Shown: positions 18,846-28,236 of the stretch, piece after piece
Layout of the letters: every line of letters begins with the position of its first letter
How positions within the stretch are numbered: position 1 is the stretch's first letter
From: Nonomuraea thailandensis
Lineage (GTDB): Bacteria; Actinomycetota; Actinomycetes; Streptosporangiales; Streptosporangiaceae
Direction of reading: 5' to 3'
DNA length: 64,000 nucleotides
Assembly (NCBI RefSeq): GCF_024172165.1
Contig: NZ_JAMZEB010000001.1
Location: 62,001-126,000, forward strand
Made by a program: the position numbers and the translations under genes
The notes under the pieces: generated by a model
What the model was told of the DNA's origin: nothing
The model's database searches: none
The model's input: only the letters and a program-made list of their open reading frames with translations

Positions 18846-21800
18846 ATGAGCATCCCCCCGCGCTACCGGCACACCGGCCTGGTCATGGTGCGAGCGAGCA
18901 CCGACCCCGGCGACCTCGAACTGCCGACCCTCCTCGATCTGCGCGACCCCGCCACCATCCAGCAGGAAGGCCGCACGTGGCTGGCGAAGGTGTGGGCCCA
19001 CGGCGAGGTGCGCGAGGCCCTGCAGATGGCCAGCCCCGACCTCGCCGCTCGCATTGACCCCCTGCTCGACTCTGCAGCCCCGCCCGCCGGCGACGTGCGC
19101 CGCGCCGTCATGGCCACCGCCTCCTACCTGCTGCGCTGGCAGCGCCGCCCGACCCCGTTCGGGCTGTTCGCCGGAATCGCGATCGCCGCCATCGGGCCCG
19201 CGAGGGCCGACATCGGCGCCCGGCACCGCGCGTACGCGCGAGTGAACGCCGGCTGGATCACCCACCTGGCCGACGAGATGGAGCGGCATCGCAGCCTGCG
19301 GCCGCGCCTGATGGTGATCGCTGACAGCTTCGGGATCGCCCGCGACGGCCGCTTCGTCGTCCTCGCGCGCGCGGACGACGCCCGGCTCCCCGGCCCGATG
19401 CGCGAGGTGTCCGTGCGGCTGACCCGGCCCGTGCAGATCGCGCTCAACGCCGCCGCAGCACCGATCCGGTTCGACCAGCTCGCCGCCGAGCTGACCGCGC
19501 GCTTCCCCGGCACCCCTGAGGAGAAGATCCTCACCCTGCTGCACGCGCTGGTGGACCAGCGCATCCTGATCACCAACCTGCGCCCGCCGATGACGGCCGC
19601 CGACCCGCTCCACCACCTGATCGACGTGCTGCACGAGGCGGGCGGCGCGGACCTGGCCGACGTCGGCCGGCTGCTGCGCCACCTCGAACACGTCCGCGAC
19701 CTGCTGACGCGGCACAACACCGCCGCCCCCGAGCGGGCCGCCGCGCTCCGCGCCGCCGCCCGGGTGCAGATGGCCGGGCTCGCGCCGGGCACCGGCCTGG
19801 CCGCCGACGTGACACTCGACGCCCGGATCGCCGTCCCCGACGTCGTGCTGCAGGAGGCCGCCCGCGCGGCCACCGTCCTGCTGCGGCTGGCCATCGAGCC
19901 GTTCGGCCGCACGGCCTGGATGGACTACCACGCCCGGTTCCTTGCCCGGTACGGCCCCGGCGCCCTGGTCCCGGTGAAAGAGCTGGTGGCCGACTCCGGG
20001 CTCGGCTACCCCGGCGGCTACCTCGGTGCACCCCGCGCCCGGCCCACCTGGCGGACGATCACCGACCGCGACGCCACCCTCCTGGCCCTCATCCAGGAAG
20101 CCGCCCAGACGGGGGCCGACGAGATCACCCTCACCGACGCGGACGTCACCGCGTTGACCGTGGGCGACCACGACACCGTGGTGCTGCCCCACCGCATCGA
20201 GATCGGCGTCACCCTCTCCGCCCCCTCCACGGAGGCGATCAACCGGGGAGAGTTCGACCTGCGCATCACCGCCAACCCGCGCGCCCACACCAGCATGACC
20301 GGGCGGTTCGCTCACCTGCTGGACGACGACGACCGCGCCCGGCTGGCCGACTCCCACAGCGCAGGGGCCGACGCCGTGGTGGTGCAGCTGTCCTTCCCGC
20401 CCCGCCGCCCCCGCAACGAGAACCTCACGCGGGTCCCGCCGCTCCTGCCCACCGTCGTCCACCTGGGCGAGCACCCCACCGACGGCGACGTGATCGGCAT
20501 CGAGGACCTGTCGGTCACCGCCGACTCCACCCATATGCACCTGGTGCAGCGCTCCGCCGGCCGGCGCGTCATTGCCCGGCTCCCTCATGCGCTGGACACC
20601 ACCGTCCAGATCCCGCCGCTGGCCCGGTTCCTTGCCGAGGTCGCCGACGCCCGCGCCGCCGCCTACAAGCCGTTCAATTACGGCGCCGCCCGCACCCTGC
20701 CGCGCCTGCCGCGCATCCGCTACCGGCGCACCGTCCTGGCGCCCGCCCGATGGCTGCTCACCACCGCCGACGTGTCCGGCGACGGGCAGGGCTGGGACGC
20801 GGCCCTGAAGGCGTGGCGGCAGCGGTGGCGCACGCCGGCGCGCGTCCTGCTCTGCCACGAGGACCTGCGTCTCCCGCTCGACCTCGATCAGCCGATGGAC
20901 CGCGCCGTCCTCCAGGCGCGGCTGGAGCGGGCAGGGAAGGTCGAGCTTCAGGAAGACGACCCGCCGCACGGGCGGGGCTGGATCGGCCGACCGGCCGAGC
21001 TGCTGATCCCCATGACCGTGGTCAACCCGCCGCGACGCAGCCTCCCGACGACTGCGGCCCCGGGCGCTACCACGCTGGTGTGCGCACATCTGGTCGGCAA
21101 CCCGGCCCGGTTCGACGACATCCTGGCCCGGCACCTGCCGCCGTTCGCCGACGAACTCGCCGACCTGATCACGGCCTGGTGGGTGCGCCGGCACCGCGAC
21201 ATGATCCAGCCCGATACTGACCAGTACCTTGCCGTGTACCTGCGGCTGGCCGACCCCGGCCAGTACGGGCTGGTCGCGGCACGGCTGGCTGCGTTCGCCG
21301 CCCGGCTGGCATCGCTCGGCCTGCCCGCGCAGCTCGCCGTCATCACCTGCCGCGAGCAGCCCGGCCGGTACGGCGAAGCCGCGGCGCTGGCGGCGGCCGA
21401 GCAGGCGTTCGCCGCCGACACCCGGGCCGCCATCGCGCAGATCCGCGTGGCCGACGCTGCCCGGCTGCCTGGCCAGGCGCTGGCCGCCGCGTCCATGGCG
21501 CACCTCGCCGCCGCGTTCGCCCCCGACGCCACCATCGGCTGGCGGGCGCTGGTCGGCTGCCTGGAGCAGCAGACCGGCCCGCTGGACCGCGCGCTGCGCG
21601 ACCATGCGCTCTGCTGGGGCGACCCCGCCCAGGATTACCAGGCCGTGCGCGCCGTCCCGGGCGGCGACGCCGTCGCCACCGCCTGGCGGGCCCGCGATGC
21701 GGCGCTGGCCGCCTACCACCGCGCCCTTGCCGGGCAGCGCGACCCGGCCACCGTGCTGCGCGCCCTGCTGCACGACCATCACGTGCGGGCCCTCGGCGTC

Positions 21801-21881
21801 GACCCGGAATACGAAAAGACGACAGGCCGCCTCGCCCGGGCAGCCGCCCTGCGCTGCCTCGCTCTGGCAGGTGCGTTGTGA
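18846..21881 (+). CDS. Class I lanthipeptide dehydratase LanB
   Basis: This 1011-residue protein begins with the Lant_dehydr_N pattern, including LLRWQRRPTPFGLFAGIAIA at about 98-117, which is highly diagnostic. The long N-terminal part would glutamylate core Ser/Thr with glutamyl-tRNA; the C-terminal quarter (from about 735, HLVGNPARFDDILARHLPPF, then WWVRRHRDMIQPD and HALCWGDP) is the SpaB_C-type elimination domain. Length and both domains are those of a complete LanB. The ATG at 18846 follows a GAGAGGGATCACG context. Its stop overlaps the lanC start (GTGA). An additional SpaB_C-like protein follows two genes later. Confidence 0.92.
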   Translation: MSIPPRYRHTGLVMVRASTDPGDLELPTLLDLRDPATIQQEGRTWLAKVWAHGEVREALQMASPDLAARIDPLLDSAAPPAGDVRRAVMATASYLLRWQRRPTPFGLFAGIAIAAIGPARADIGARHRAYARVNAGWITHLADEMERHRSLRPRLMVIADSFGIARDGRFVVLARADDARLPGPMREVSVRLTRPVQIALNAAAAPIRFDQLAAELTARFPGTPEEKILTLLHALVDQRILITNLRPPMTAADPLHHLIDVLHEAGGADLADVGRLLRHLEHVRDLLTRHNTAAPERAAALRAAARVQMAGLAPGTGLAADVTLDARIAVPDVVLQEAARAATVLLRLAIEPFGRTAWMDYHARFLARYGPGALVPVKELVADSGLGYPGGYLGAPRARPTWRTITDRDATLLALIQEAAQTGADEITLTDADVTALTVGDHDTVVLPHRIEIGVTLSAPSTEAINRGEFDLRITANPRAHTSMTGRFAHLLDDDDRARLADSHSAGADAVVVQLSFPPRRPRNENLTRVPPLLPTVVHLGEHPTDGDVIGIEDLSVTADSTHMHLVQRSAGRRVIARLPHALDTTVQIPPLARFLAEVADARAAAYKPFNYGAARTLPRLPRIRYRRTVLAPARWLLTTADVSGDGQGWDAALKAWRQRWRTPARVLLCHEDLRLPLDLDQPMDRAVLQARLERAGKVELQEDDPPHGRGWIGRPAELLIPMTVVNPPRRSLPTTAAPGATTLVCAHLVGNPARFDDILARHLPPFADELADLITAWWVRRHRDMIQPDTDQYLAVYLRLADPGQYGLVAARLAAFAARLASLGLPAQLAVITCREQPGRYGEAAALAAAEQAFAADTRAAIAQIRVADAARLPGQALAAASMAHLAAAFAPDATIGWRALVGCLEQQTGPLDRALRDHALCWGDPAQDYQAVRAVPGGDAVATAWRARDAALAAYHRALAGQRDPATVLRALLHDHHVRALGVDPEYEKTTGRLARAAALRCLALAGAL

Positions 21882-23053
21882 CCGGCCCGGCACCGGAGCC
21901 GGTGGAGCTGAGCGAGCATGAGAGGGCGAGTCAGTCCCTCACCAGGCCGACCGCCGCGAACGCGCTCCTACACATCGAGCGGGCCCTGTTCGGCACCGGA
22001 AAGTGGGCGAGCGCCGACGCGCACGTCCGCAAGGCCACCGCCGGGCCGATCGACAGCGCGCCGCACGCCGGCCTCTACTACGGGGTACCGGCCGTCGCGT
22101 TCGTCCTGCACGCCGCCCGCGATGGTCACCCCCGCTACCAAGCGGCAGCCCGCAGCCTCGACAAGCACGTGGCACGGCTGACCCAACGCCGGCTGGCCAC
22201 CGCCGCCGAACGGATGAGAGGGCGAGTGCCCGCCGCGTTCGCCGAGTACGACCTGTTCCGCGGGCTCACCGGACTCGGTGCGCTGCTGCTCCTGCGAGCC
22301 CCCGGCAGTGACCTGCTCGGTGCCGTCCTCACCTACGTGACCTGCCTGACCCAGCCGCGCCGCGTGGACGGCGTGGAACTGCCGGGCTGGTGGGTCGATC
22401 ACGACCCGGACCCGCTCGCGCCGACGCCGGGCGGGCACGTCAACCTCGGCCTCGCGCACGGCGCGGCCGGCCTGCTCGCGCTGCTCTCCCTCGCCTCCCT
22501 GCGCGGGTGCACGGTGCCCGGCCAGAGCGGCGCGATCGAGACCCTGACCGGCTGGTACGACCAGTGGCGGCAAGACTCGTCGGACGGCACGTGGTGGCCG
22601 CAATGGCTCACCCGCGAGGACCTCCACACCGGCCACACCTCCCAGCGCAGCCCGGGACGGCCCTCGTGGTGCTACGGCACGGCCGGGATCGCCCGCGCCC
22701 AGCAACTCGCCGGACTCGCCACCAGCGACCCCGTCCGGCGCGGGATCGCCGAGAAGGCCATGGCCGAATGCCTGACCGACCAACAGCTTCAGAAGATCAC
22801 CGAGGCGGGGCTATGCCACGGCATGGCCGGCGTCTACCAGACCGCCTACCGGGCCTCCCTCGACGCCTCGAACCCGGCGATCGGGAGCCGCCTCCCCGCG
22901 CTCGCACCCGCACTCACCCAGCGCGCAGCGACCAGCCAGGACGACGCCAAGGGGCTCCTGGACGGGCCCGCCGGGGTGGGCCTGGCCCTGGAAACCGCAC
23001 AACACACCACACCCCCACGCTCTGGATGGGACGCATGCCTCCTCATCACCTGA
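21878..23053 (+). CDS. Lanthionine synthetase C-like cyclase (LanC)
   Basis: This 391-residue LanC-family protein would add cysteine thiols to dehydro residues to form (methyl)lanthionine rings. The zinc ligands are visible as SWCYGTAG (Cys at about 266) and LCHGMAGV (Cys-His at about 311-312). The GVPAVAFVLHAAR, GLAHGAAGLLALL and DGPAGVGLALE repeats of the alpha/alpha toroid are also present. Start GTG 21878 overlaps the lanB stop. Confidence 0.9.
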   Translation: MTGPAPEPVELSEHERASQSLTRPTAANALLHIERALFGTGKWASADAHVRKATAGPIDSAPHAGLYYGVPAVAFVLHAARDGHPRYQAAARSLDKHVARLTQRRLATAAERMRGRVPAAFAEYDLFRGLTGLGALLLLRAPGSDLLGAVLTYVTCLTQPRRVDGVELPGWWVDHDPDPLAPTPGGHVNLGLAHGAAGLLALLSLASLRGCTVPGQSGAIETLTGWYDQWRQDSSDGTWWPQWLTREDLHTGHTSQRSPGRPSWCYGTAGIARAQQLAGLATSDPVRRGIAEKAMAECLTDQQLQKITEAGLCHGMAGVYQTAYRASLDASNPAIGSRLPALAPALTQRAATSQDDAKGLLDGPAGVGLALETAQHTTPPRSGWDACLLIT

Positions 23054-24003
23054 CCACCACGCCGCCACACCAGCTCGCCAACGGCGTCCTCGCCCTCCTC
23101 GCCGGAGCAGACCTGGACACCGCCGCCGCCGACGTCGGCGTCGAGCCGGCCGACCTCGACGAAGCCGCCACGGCGTACCAGGCCGCCGGGCTCACCGCGC
23201 TCGAACAACGCGCCGAAGCCGGCTGGTACCAGCTGCGCGTCCAGTTCCCCGACTGGGACGACGCCGAGACGATCGGCGCCCACGAGCTGGGGCCGCGCCT
23301 GGAGCAGCTCCACGCGGACGGAACGATCAACGGGTGGTGGTTCCTGCGCAAACCCCCCGGCTGGCGGCTGCGGCTGCGCGACGCCGACCGCGACGCCGTT
23401 GACGACGTGTTCGACGAGCTGCTCGCGGCTGGGACGATCGTCCACTGGTGGCCGACCGTGTACGAGCCCGAAACCGCCGCGTTCGGCGGCCCAGCCGGGA
23501 TGCAGGCCGCACATGACCTGTTCTACGCCGACAGCCTCGGCGTCCTCGACTACGCCCGCCAGGCCGCCCCCGACCTCGGCCGCCGTGAACTGTCCATCGT
23601 GCTGATCAACGCCCTGCTGCAGGCGGCTGGACTGGACTGGTTCGAGCGTGGCGACGTCTTCGCCCGGGTCGCCCAGCTACGGCCCGCGCCCGCCCTCGCG
23701 GACGTCGGCCAGGTGGAGAAGCTGTCGGCCAACGTGCGCACGCTGCTGGCCGTCCCCGCCCAGGCCGACGGCGATCCGTTCGCGCCGGGCGGGCTCGCCG
23801 CGTTCGCCTCACCGTGGCTCACCGCGTGGCAGGCCGCAGGCAACGAGCTCGGCCGCGCCGCCGCCGAGGGCCGCATCTACCGCGGCCTGCGCGCGCTGCT
23901 CACCCACGTCGTGATCTTCCACTGGAACCGGCTCGGCCTGTCGGCCACCACGCAAGGCATCCTCGCCCGCGCGGCCGTCTCCGCCTTCCTGCCCGAGAGC
24001 TGA
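23035..24003 (+). CDS. Thiopeptide-type bacteriocin biosynthesis protein (SpaB_C-like)
   Basis: This 322-residue protein overlaps the lanC end by 19 bases. After an N-terminal helical extension (GVLALLAGADLDTAAADVGV) it has WYQLRVQFPDWDDAE, GWWFLRKPPGWRLRLR, WWPTVYEPETAAFGG and HDLFYADSLGVLDYAR, a pattern of the SpaB_C/thiopeptide-type family. Such proteins perform glutamate elimination or related steps when separate from LanB. LanB here already has that domain, so this may be an extra eliminase, a helper or a tailoring partner. ATG 23026 is an in-frame alternative start. Confidence 0.82.
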   Translation: MPPHHLTTTPPHQLANGVLALLAGADLDTAAADVGVEPADLDEAATAYQAAGLTALEQRAEAGWYQLRVQFPDWDDAETIGAHELGPRLEQLHADGTINGWWFLRKPPGWRLRLRDADRDAVDDVFDELLAAGTIVHWWPTVYEPETAAFGGPAGMQAAHDLFYADSLGVLDYARQAAPDLGRRELSIVLINALLQAAGLDWFERGDVFARVAQLRPAPALADVGQVEKLSANVRTLLAVPAQADGDPFAPGGLAAFASPWLTAWQAAGNELGRAAAEGRIYRGLRALLTHVVIFHWNRLGLSATTQGILARAAVSAFLPES

Positions 24004-24005
24004 CC

Positions 24006-25103
24006 ATGGACCCTGTCACGCTGCACGCCGCCGCCCGCCGCTTCCCCCTCGTCGGCCACGCCCGGCCCGGCCACCCGCCGCTGCCCGACCGGATCCAGGA
24101 GATCGCCGCCATCGCCGAGACCGCGGCCCGCCCCGGCGGTGACGCCCTGCACGAGGGGGCGCACGCGCTCAACAAGGCCGCGCTTCTGGCCAGCGACTGC
24201 GGCCTGCCGGGCCTGGCCCGGGACCTGTGCTGGCAGCACATCAACATCTACCGGGGCGCTGGTCGCCCGCTGACCGTGACCCGCGCCCGGTACATGCTCG
24301 AACCCGTCCACAACCTCGCCCGGCTCCAGATCCGCGCCGACGACGGGCAGCACGCGCTACGGCTCCTGGACGCGATGTACCAGGCGGTCACCAAAGACAC
24401 CGACCTGGTGATCGGCCATCGCACTCTGCCGCTGACCCACCTCACCGGCGCCCCGAGAGAACGGCACAAGCTGCGTGAATGGGTGTGGCGGCAGTACCTC
24501 GCGGACGGCATCCGTGCCCTGACGCTCGCCGGCCGCTGGGATGAGGCGGTCACGCACACCAGAGCACATCAGGGGATCGGCCTGCACCTCATGGACGGAC
24601 GGCAAGTCGAGATCATCGCCCACTGCCTGCGCGGCACGCTCGGCGCAGCGCAGGCCCTCCTGGAGGAGGGCACGCCCACGGAGCCCTGGGAGCAGCAGGT
24701 CGCTTCCTGCCTGCGCGTCATGTGCGCGGAACCGGACGGGAAGGCAGCCAGCCAGGACGTGGCGGCCATGGTCGGCCAGTTCTTCGGCGACGAACCGAGG
24801 CCCGGCTTCGTGGTCTTCCGGACCCGGCTCGGGCTGACCGTCGCCACCCTCGCCGACACCTCGGCGTCCAGTCGCGTTCTCGCTCAACTGGCCGTCGAGG
24901 TGATCGAGTCCGGCGACGGGTACGCCGCCCGGGAACTGCTCAGGCACCGCTCCTTGGACGGCGTGTCGGATGCGCAACGCGAGGCGTTGACCGACCTGGT
25001 GGCGGTCTCCGGTCTGGAGTCTGGGGCGCTGCCGGCGCCGCTGCTCGCTTCGCTCACGCACTCGGTGAAGATCGCAGGCGAGGCGCTGACCGCGGCCCTG
25101 TGA
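24006..25103 (+). CDS. Helical-repeat protein at the end of the FxLD cluster
   Basis: This 365-residue, mostly alpha-helical protein starts 3 bases after the previous gene. Helix pairs such as AHALNKAALLASDCGLPGLA, ARYMLEPVHNLARLQIRADD and LREWVWRQYLADGIRALTLA suggest a TPR-like solenoid. I recognise no catalytic motif. Its tight coupling implies a partner or scaffold role in FxLD maturation or a regulatory role; both are inference. Confidence 0.7.
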   Translation: MDPVTLHAAARRFPLVGHARPGHPPLPDRIQEIAAIAETAARPGGDALHEGAHALNKAALLASDCGLPGLARDLCWQHINIYRGAGRPLTVTRARYMLEPVHNLARLQIRADDGQHALRLLDAMYQAVTKDTDLVIGHRTLPLTHLTGAPRERHKLREWVWRQYLADGIRALTLAGRWDEAVTHTRAHQGIGLHLMDGRQVEIIAHCLRGTLGAAQALLEEGTPTEPWEQQVASCLRVMCAEPDGKAASQDVAAMVGQFFGDEPRPGFVVFRTRLGLTVATLADTSASSRVLAQLAVEVIESGDGYAARELLRHRSLDGVSDAQREALTDLVAVSGLESGALPAPLLASLTHSVKIAGEALTAAL

Positions 25104-25104
25104 C

Positions 25105-25345
25105 TATCCGATGGCCAAGAGGACGACGCTTCCAGCACGGCCAGGGCGGCGCGGTGCATCTCATCCAGCCGCATCAGCTCCGGCTCGCGAACCCCTGCTC
25201 GGCGGGCCTGCGGACGATGTCGGCGATGGCCCGTTCGACGGCTTCGCAAGTGTTGCCGCGGCTGATGCCGAGTTGGTCGGCGATCCGCTCGTAGGTGAGG
25301 CCACGGGCGCGCAGCCGGCACACCCGGTGTCTCGCTCGGCGGTCG
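25105..25345 (-). pseudogene. Helix-turn-helix protein remnant, frameshifted
   Basis: On the minus strand one frame reads VCRLRARGLTYERIADQLGI and SRGNTCEAVERAIADIV before a stop at 25174-25176. A second frame continues ELMRLDEMHRAALAVLEASS. Together they match a common small actinobacterial pattern: a sigma-4/HTH segment followed by EL.RL..M. Start and end are lost, so it is a broken gene. Confidence 0.5.
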
Positions 25346-25556
25346 CGGAGCCGCGGGTGTAGCGGCCGCTACCGCCTCTCATACCTGACACGCCATCCTC
25401 CAATTAACGTCGTCATGCCCCAGTGTGGCGGCATGATTACGTGTCGGCCGTAACGGCCTCCTTTGGTTGGCTGATGTCCTCGTGGGCCGCGAGCGCTCCC
25501 CTCCAACGCCTTGTTGCCGCACCACCCCGCCTTTTCTCCGCTGGAAGGGATCTCGG

Positions 25557-26219
25557 ATGAGCGTTTTCACAAGGATCGCTGGCTTTCTCCTCGCACTCGA
25601 TGGGGCCGACCCTGTGGCGCGGCCTGTGGATCCGAGACGAGACGCCAACAGGCTGCGAGCGATCGTGGATCGGCACCGACACAGCGGACACCTGGTCCTT
25701 CACACCGGCGACGTGTGGGCGGAGATGAGCGACGACCTGTTCGGCCCGGAACACCGCGGAATCGGAGTCAACTCGGGCGGTATCGAACAACGCCACTGGG
25801 TCTACAAGCAGATGCTGAACCTGGCGGAGGAGGGTCGGCTGGTCGAGGATCCGGAACACGGAGGCCCGCACGGTCAGTTCTGGCATACGAGCACACCGAT
25901 CGCTCGGATCATCAACGCCTCAACCGAGTTCCGGCAGGCGATGCAGCTCACTGAGGAGCAGTTGGAGGACGAGGGGCACGACGAGTTGCGAGCTGCACTC
26001 GCGGAGGCAGAGGGGACGATGAAGGCGTTGAAGGAGACCGCGAAGGCGTATAGCTACGGCAAGGGTGTTTACCCTCGTGGCGGGTCAGGCCGGCATTTCC
26101 TTCGGTACGGGCCCGAGGACAAGGTCGGATGCATCTGCGGCTGGGAGGGGCCGGCGTGCGACGGCGTCGATCAGGCGCGTGCTCAGTGGCGGCTTCATGT
26201 GCCTTCGGCACGCCGCTGA
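25557..26219 (+). CDS. Hypothetical protein with CxC-type C-terminus
   Basis: This 220-residue protein starts at ATG 25557 after a GGAAGGGA box. It contains a helix-rich middle (TEEQLEDEGHDELRAALAEA), a wing-like HWVYKQMLNLAEEGRLVED segment that resembles a replication-initiator or winged-helix fold, and a C-terminal GCICGWEGPACDG. I do not recognise the family. Codon use is normal. It has no obvious operon partner; the neighbours on both sides are pseudogenes. Confidence 0.6.
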   Translation: MSVFTRIAGFLLALDGADPVARPVDPRRDANRLRAIVDRHRHSGHLVLHTGDVWAEMSDDLFGPEHRGIGVNSGGIEQRHWVYKQMLNLAEEGRLVEDPEHGGPHGQFWHTSTPIARIINASTEFRQAMQLTEEQLEDEGHDELRAALAEAEGTMKALKETAKAYSYGKGVYPRGGSGRHFLRYGPEDKVGCICGWEGPACDGVDQARAQWRLHVPSARR

Positions 26220-26411
26220 TCAGTCTGTTCTGAGCTTGGCGAGGTTGAGCCATTCGGCGACGGTGAGCTGGTAGGCGCCGGCCGGGACGTGGACCAGCAG
26301 GTGGTGGGGGATGACGAGGACGCCGTCGGCGACGGGCAGCACGTCGCATGGGAGGGGTTCGGCGCCTGTCACGCGATGAATTTCGCGCCTGATCGCAACC
26401 CGTTTCGCCAA
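26220..26411 (-). CDS. Small hypothetical protein
   Basis: A 63-residue reading frame (MAKRVAIRREIHRVTGAEPL...) ends in LTVAEWLNLAKLRTD and converges with the previous gene, sharing no overlap. It could be intact or the tail of a longer gene whose upstream part is lost. No family is recognised. Confidence 0.35.
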   Translation of the reverse strand: MAKRVAIRREIHRVTGAEPLPCDVLPVADGVLVIPHHLLVHVPAGAYQLTVAEWLNLAKLRTD

Positions 26412-26446
26412 AGCGACGGTCAGCGGTCGATGGCCTCACGAAACCG

Positions 26447-26954
26447 CTACAACGCCTGGTGGAAGCTGGCATGGGCCTTGGGGAACCGGCGTTTCGGCTC
26501 GCCGACGGCTGCGGCAAGACGACCGACGGCGTCGGCGAGGTCCCGGGCGGCGGCCCCGCCACATGCTGATGGAGATCAGCACGCGTGTGGTGCGGTCGAG
26601 TTGCGGTGTCAACACCCCGTGCAGTGCGGCGAGAGTAGCTCGCTTGTCAAGCTCGTCGTCGCGGGCGACGTCCGCCAGCCGGCCTTGCCATCCGCCGCTC
26701 GGCCGGCCTGCAGGGAAGACTCGGAGGAGCCTGACCACGGTGATGTAGAGCCTGTGTGGTTGTGACCAGGCGGCGTTGCAGGCGCTGGCCACGCCGGACA
26801 GGGTGACGGCGGCGGCGAGAACTTCTGCGAGTGCCTGCTCGCGGGCTCGGCGGTCGTCGGCGCGGTTGCGGAGCCACTGAATGCCTTGGGCGATGAGGGT
26901 GGAGGCGAGTGTGCCGCCTGTCCCGATGTAGGCTATGAGTATAATGTCGGTCAC
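26447..26954 (-). pseudogene. Small membrane/coiled protein, one frameshift
   Basis: ATG 26954 opens MTDIILIAYIGTGGTLASTL, with a membrane helix and a helical domain up to LISISMWRG. A single-base shift near 26555 takes the frame out; the next frame continues ARDLADAVGRLAAAVGEP and ends KAHASFHQAL at a TAG at 26447-26449. The joined protein would be about 168 residues, a common actinobacterial type of unknown function. Either a pseudogene or one sequencing error. Confidence 0.55.
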
Positions 26955-26960
26955 GAGCTG

Positions 26961-27219
26961 TCACATTAGGTGGCCGGTGGCGGCGTCTTCTCGAGGCGGC
27001 CAGTTGATCACCGGTGTACCGCTGGTAGTAGATGCGGACGTGGCCGCCGCCGTCACCTTCCCGGTAGACGGCCACCTCGGTGTACGGGGTGCCGTCGTCA
27101 ACGAACCCGGTGTACAGATTGGTCCAGTCGCCTGCTTGCGGGGTCCATTGCGGGAACGCGAGCTGTCCGGCGTGGTCGCGGAGCGCAGCGACCCATTTGT
27201 CTTCCCCCGTGCTGCCCAT
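26961..27219 (-). pseudogene. Small hypothetical protein, probably frameshifted near its end
   Basis: ATG 27219 starts MGSTGEDKWVAALRDHAGQL and reads well through VAVYREGDGGGHVRIYYQRY. In frame it would run across the next start; a one-base shift near 27010 gives INWPPREDAATGHLM and a stop at 26961, just before the next gene, which is the more natural end. About 85 residues, unknown function. Confidence 0.4.
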
Positions 27220-27268
27220 ACTTCACGGTGCCAGGGCTGGCACCAAGAGCAGGTAAAGCGGTTGGCGG

Positions 27269-28121
27269 TCAGCGTCTCCAGTGTCCACCGCGGCAGGTGT
27301 ACATGCGTCCACTGGAGGAGAAACCTGTGGCGCCTGGCGTACCACAGAAGCCTCCGGGGTGGACGTTTCCGCTGTAGAACACGGCGGTGCCCGTAGGGTC
27401 GCCGGCTGAAACAAGGTGTAGCCAGTAAAAGGGCCCCGTAGAACAGAGCGTCGCCCACGCGGCACTGACGCAGTTTCGAAGTCCTCCAGAACGGCGTCGT
27501 TGAGGTCGAGGAGGACGTCCGGCCAGTGATGGGTGTTGGGGTCAGCGCGGCGGCGTTGCCACCAGCGGCGGACGGGCAGGTCCTGGTAGCGCAGGTGGTC
27601 GGCCAGGATACGTTGGGCGGTCAGACGGACCTGCCGCTCCTCGTGCGGGTCACGCCCAACTGACGAAGCGACGACGCCGGCAATGGCGGCGCTGGGGACG
27701 GCAGGCTCGTCGGCCGCATTCGGGTCCGGCGGCTTGGCAAACGGCATCCTCAGATCCGCGCAGATGACATCGACGATGGTCTGCCGGAGCTCCGGAGTGT
27801 CCTGGGCGAGGCGTTCCAGGGCATGCAGGCCCGCAAGGTGGACCGAGGCCTTGTCGCTGCCGAGTTGGTCGGCGGCCTTCGTGTAGAGCTCGGTCACCCG
27901 GCGTTCGGTCGCGTCGTGCGTGGTGTGCGCGGCGGCCAACTCTTGGTGCCGCTGGCGGCGGACGGCCAGCAGCAGTGTCACCCGCTGCGCCGACGCCCGC
28001 TCCGGGCCGCCAGCGCGGTTCGGACGGTCTCGATCCGCGCGCGGGGAGTTGTTCAGCGGCGGGGACCGTAGGCGGGCTTTTCAGGCTTCGAGCCGGGGCG
28101 TTTGAAGAATAAGATCCGCAT
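27269..28121 (-). pseudogene. Pentapeptide-repeat membrane protein, several frameshifts
   Basis: Pieces in three frames assemble into a familiar actinobacterial protein. The start at 28121 reads MRILFFKRPGSKPEKPAYG, then ARIETVRTALA, then ERASAQRVTLLLAVRRQRHQ, the conserved ELYTKAADQLGSDKASVHLA and LHALERLAQDTPELRQTIVD, an ICADLRMPF motif, and finally FTGYTLFQPATL and GTAVFYSGNVHPGGFCG pentapeptide-like repeats. At least three shifts are needed and the membrane helices near the start look incomplete, so this is a decayed gene. Confidence 0.65.
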
Positions 28122-28236
28122 CACGGGTAAGTCATCCGTCCTACCGGCTTCTCACGACGGCACGGTGAGCAATCTTCTGTGAAACGACTGCGGCGCGCGA
28201 TCACGGCGGCATCCCGCCGACGTACCGGCCCCGGCC

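Noticed and set aside
18678..21893. A 1071-codon open frame on the minus strand
   Set aside because: It is exactly antisense to lanB, has Gly/Arg/Val-rich composition typical of the complement of GC-rich codons and matches no family. The plus strand carries clear LanB motifs.
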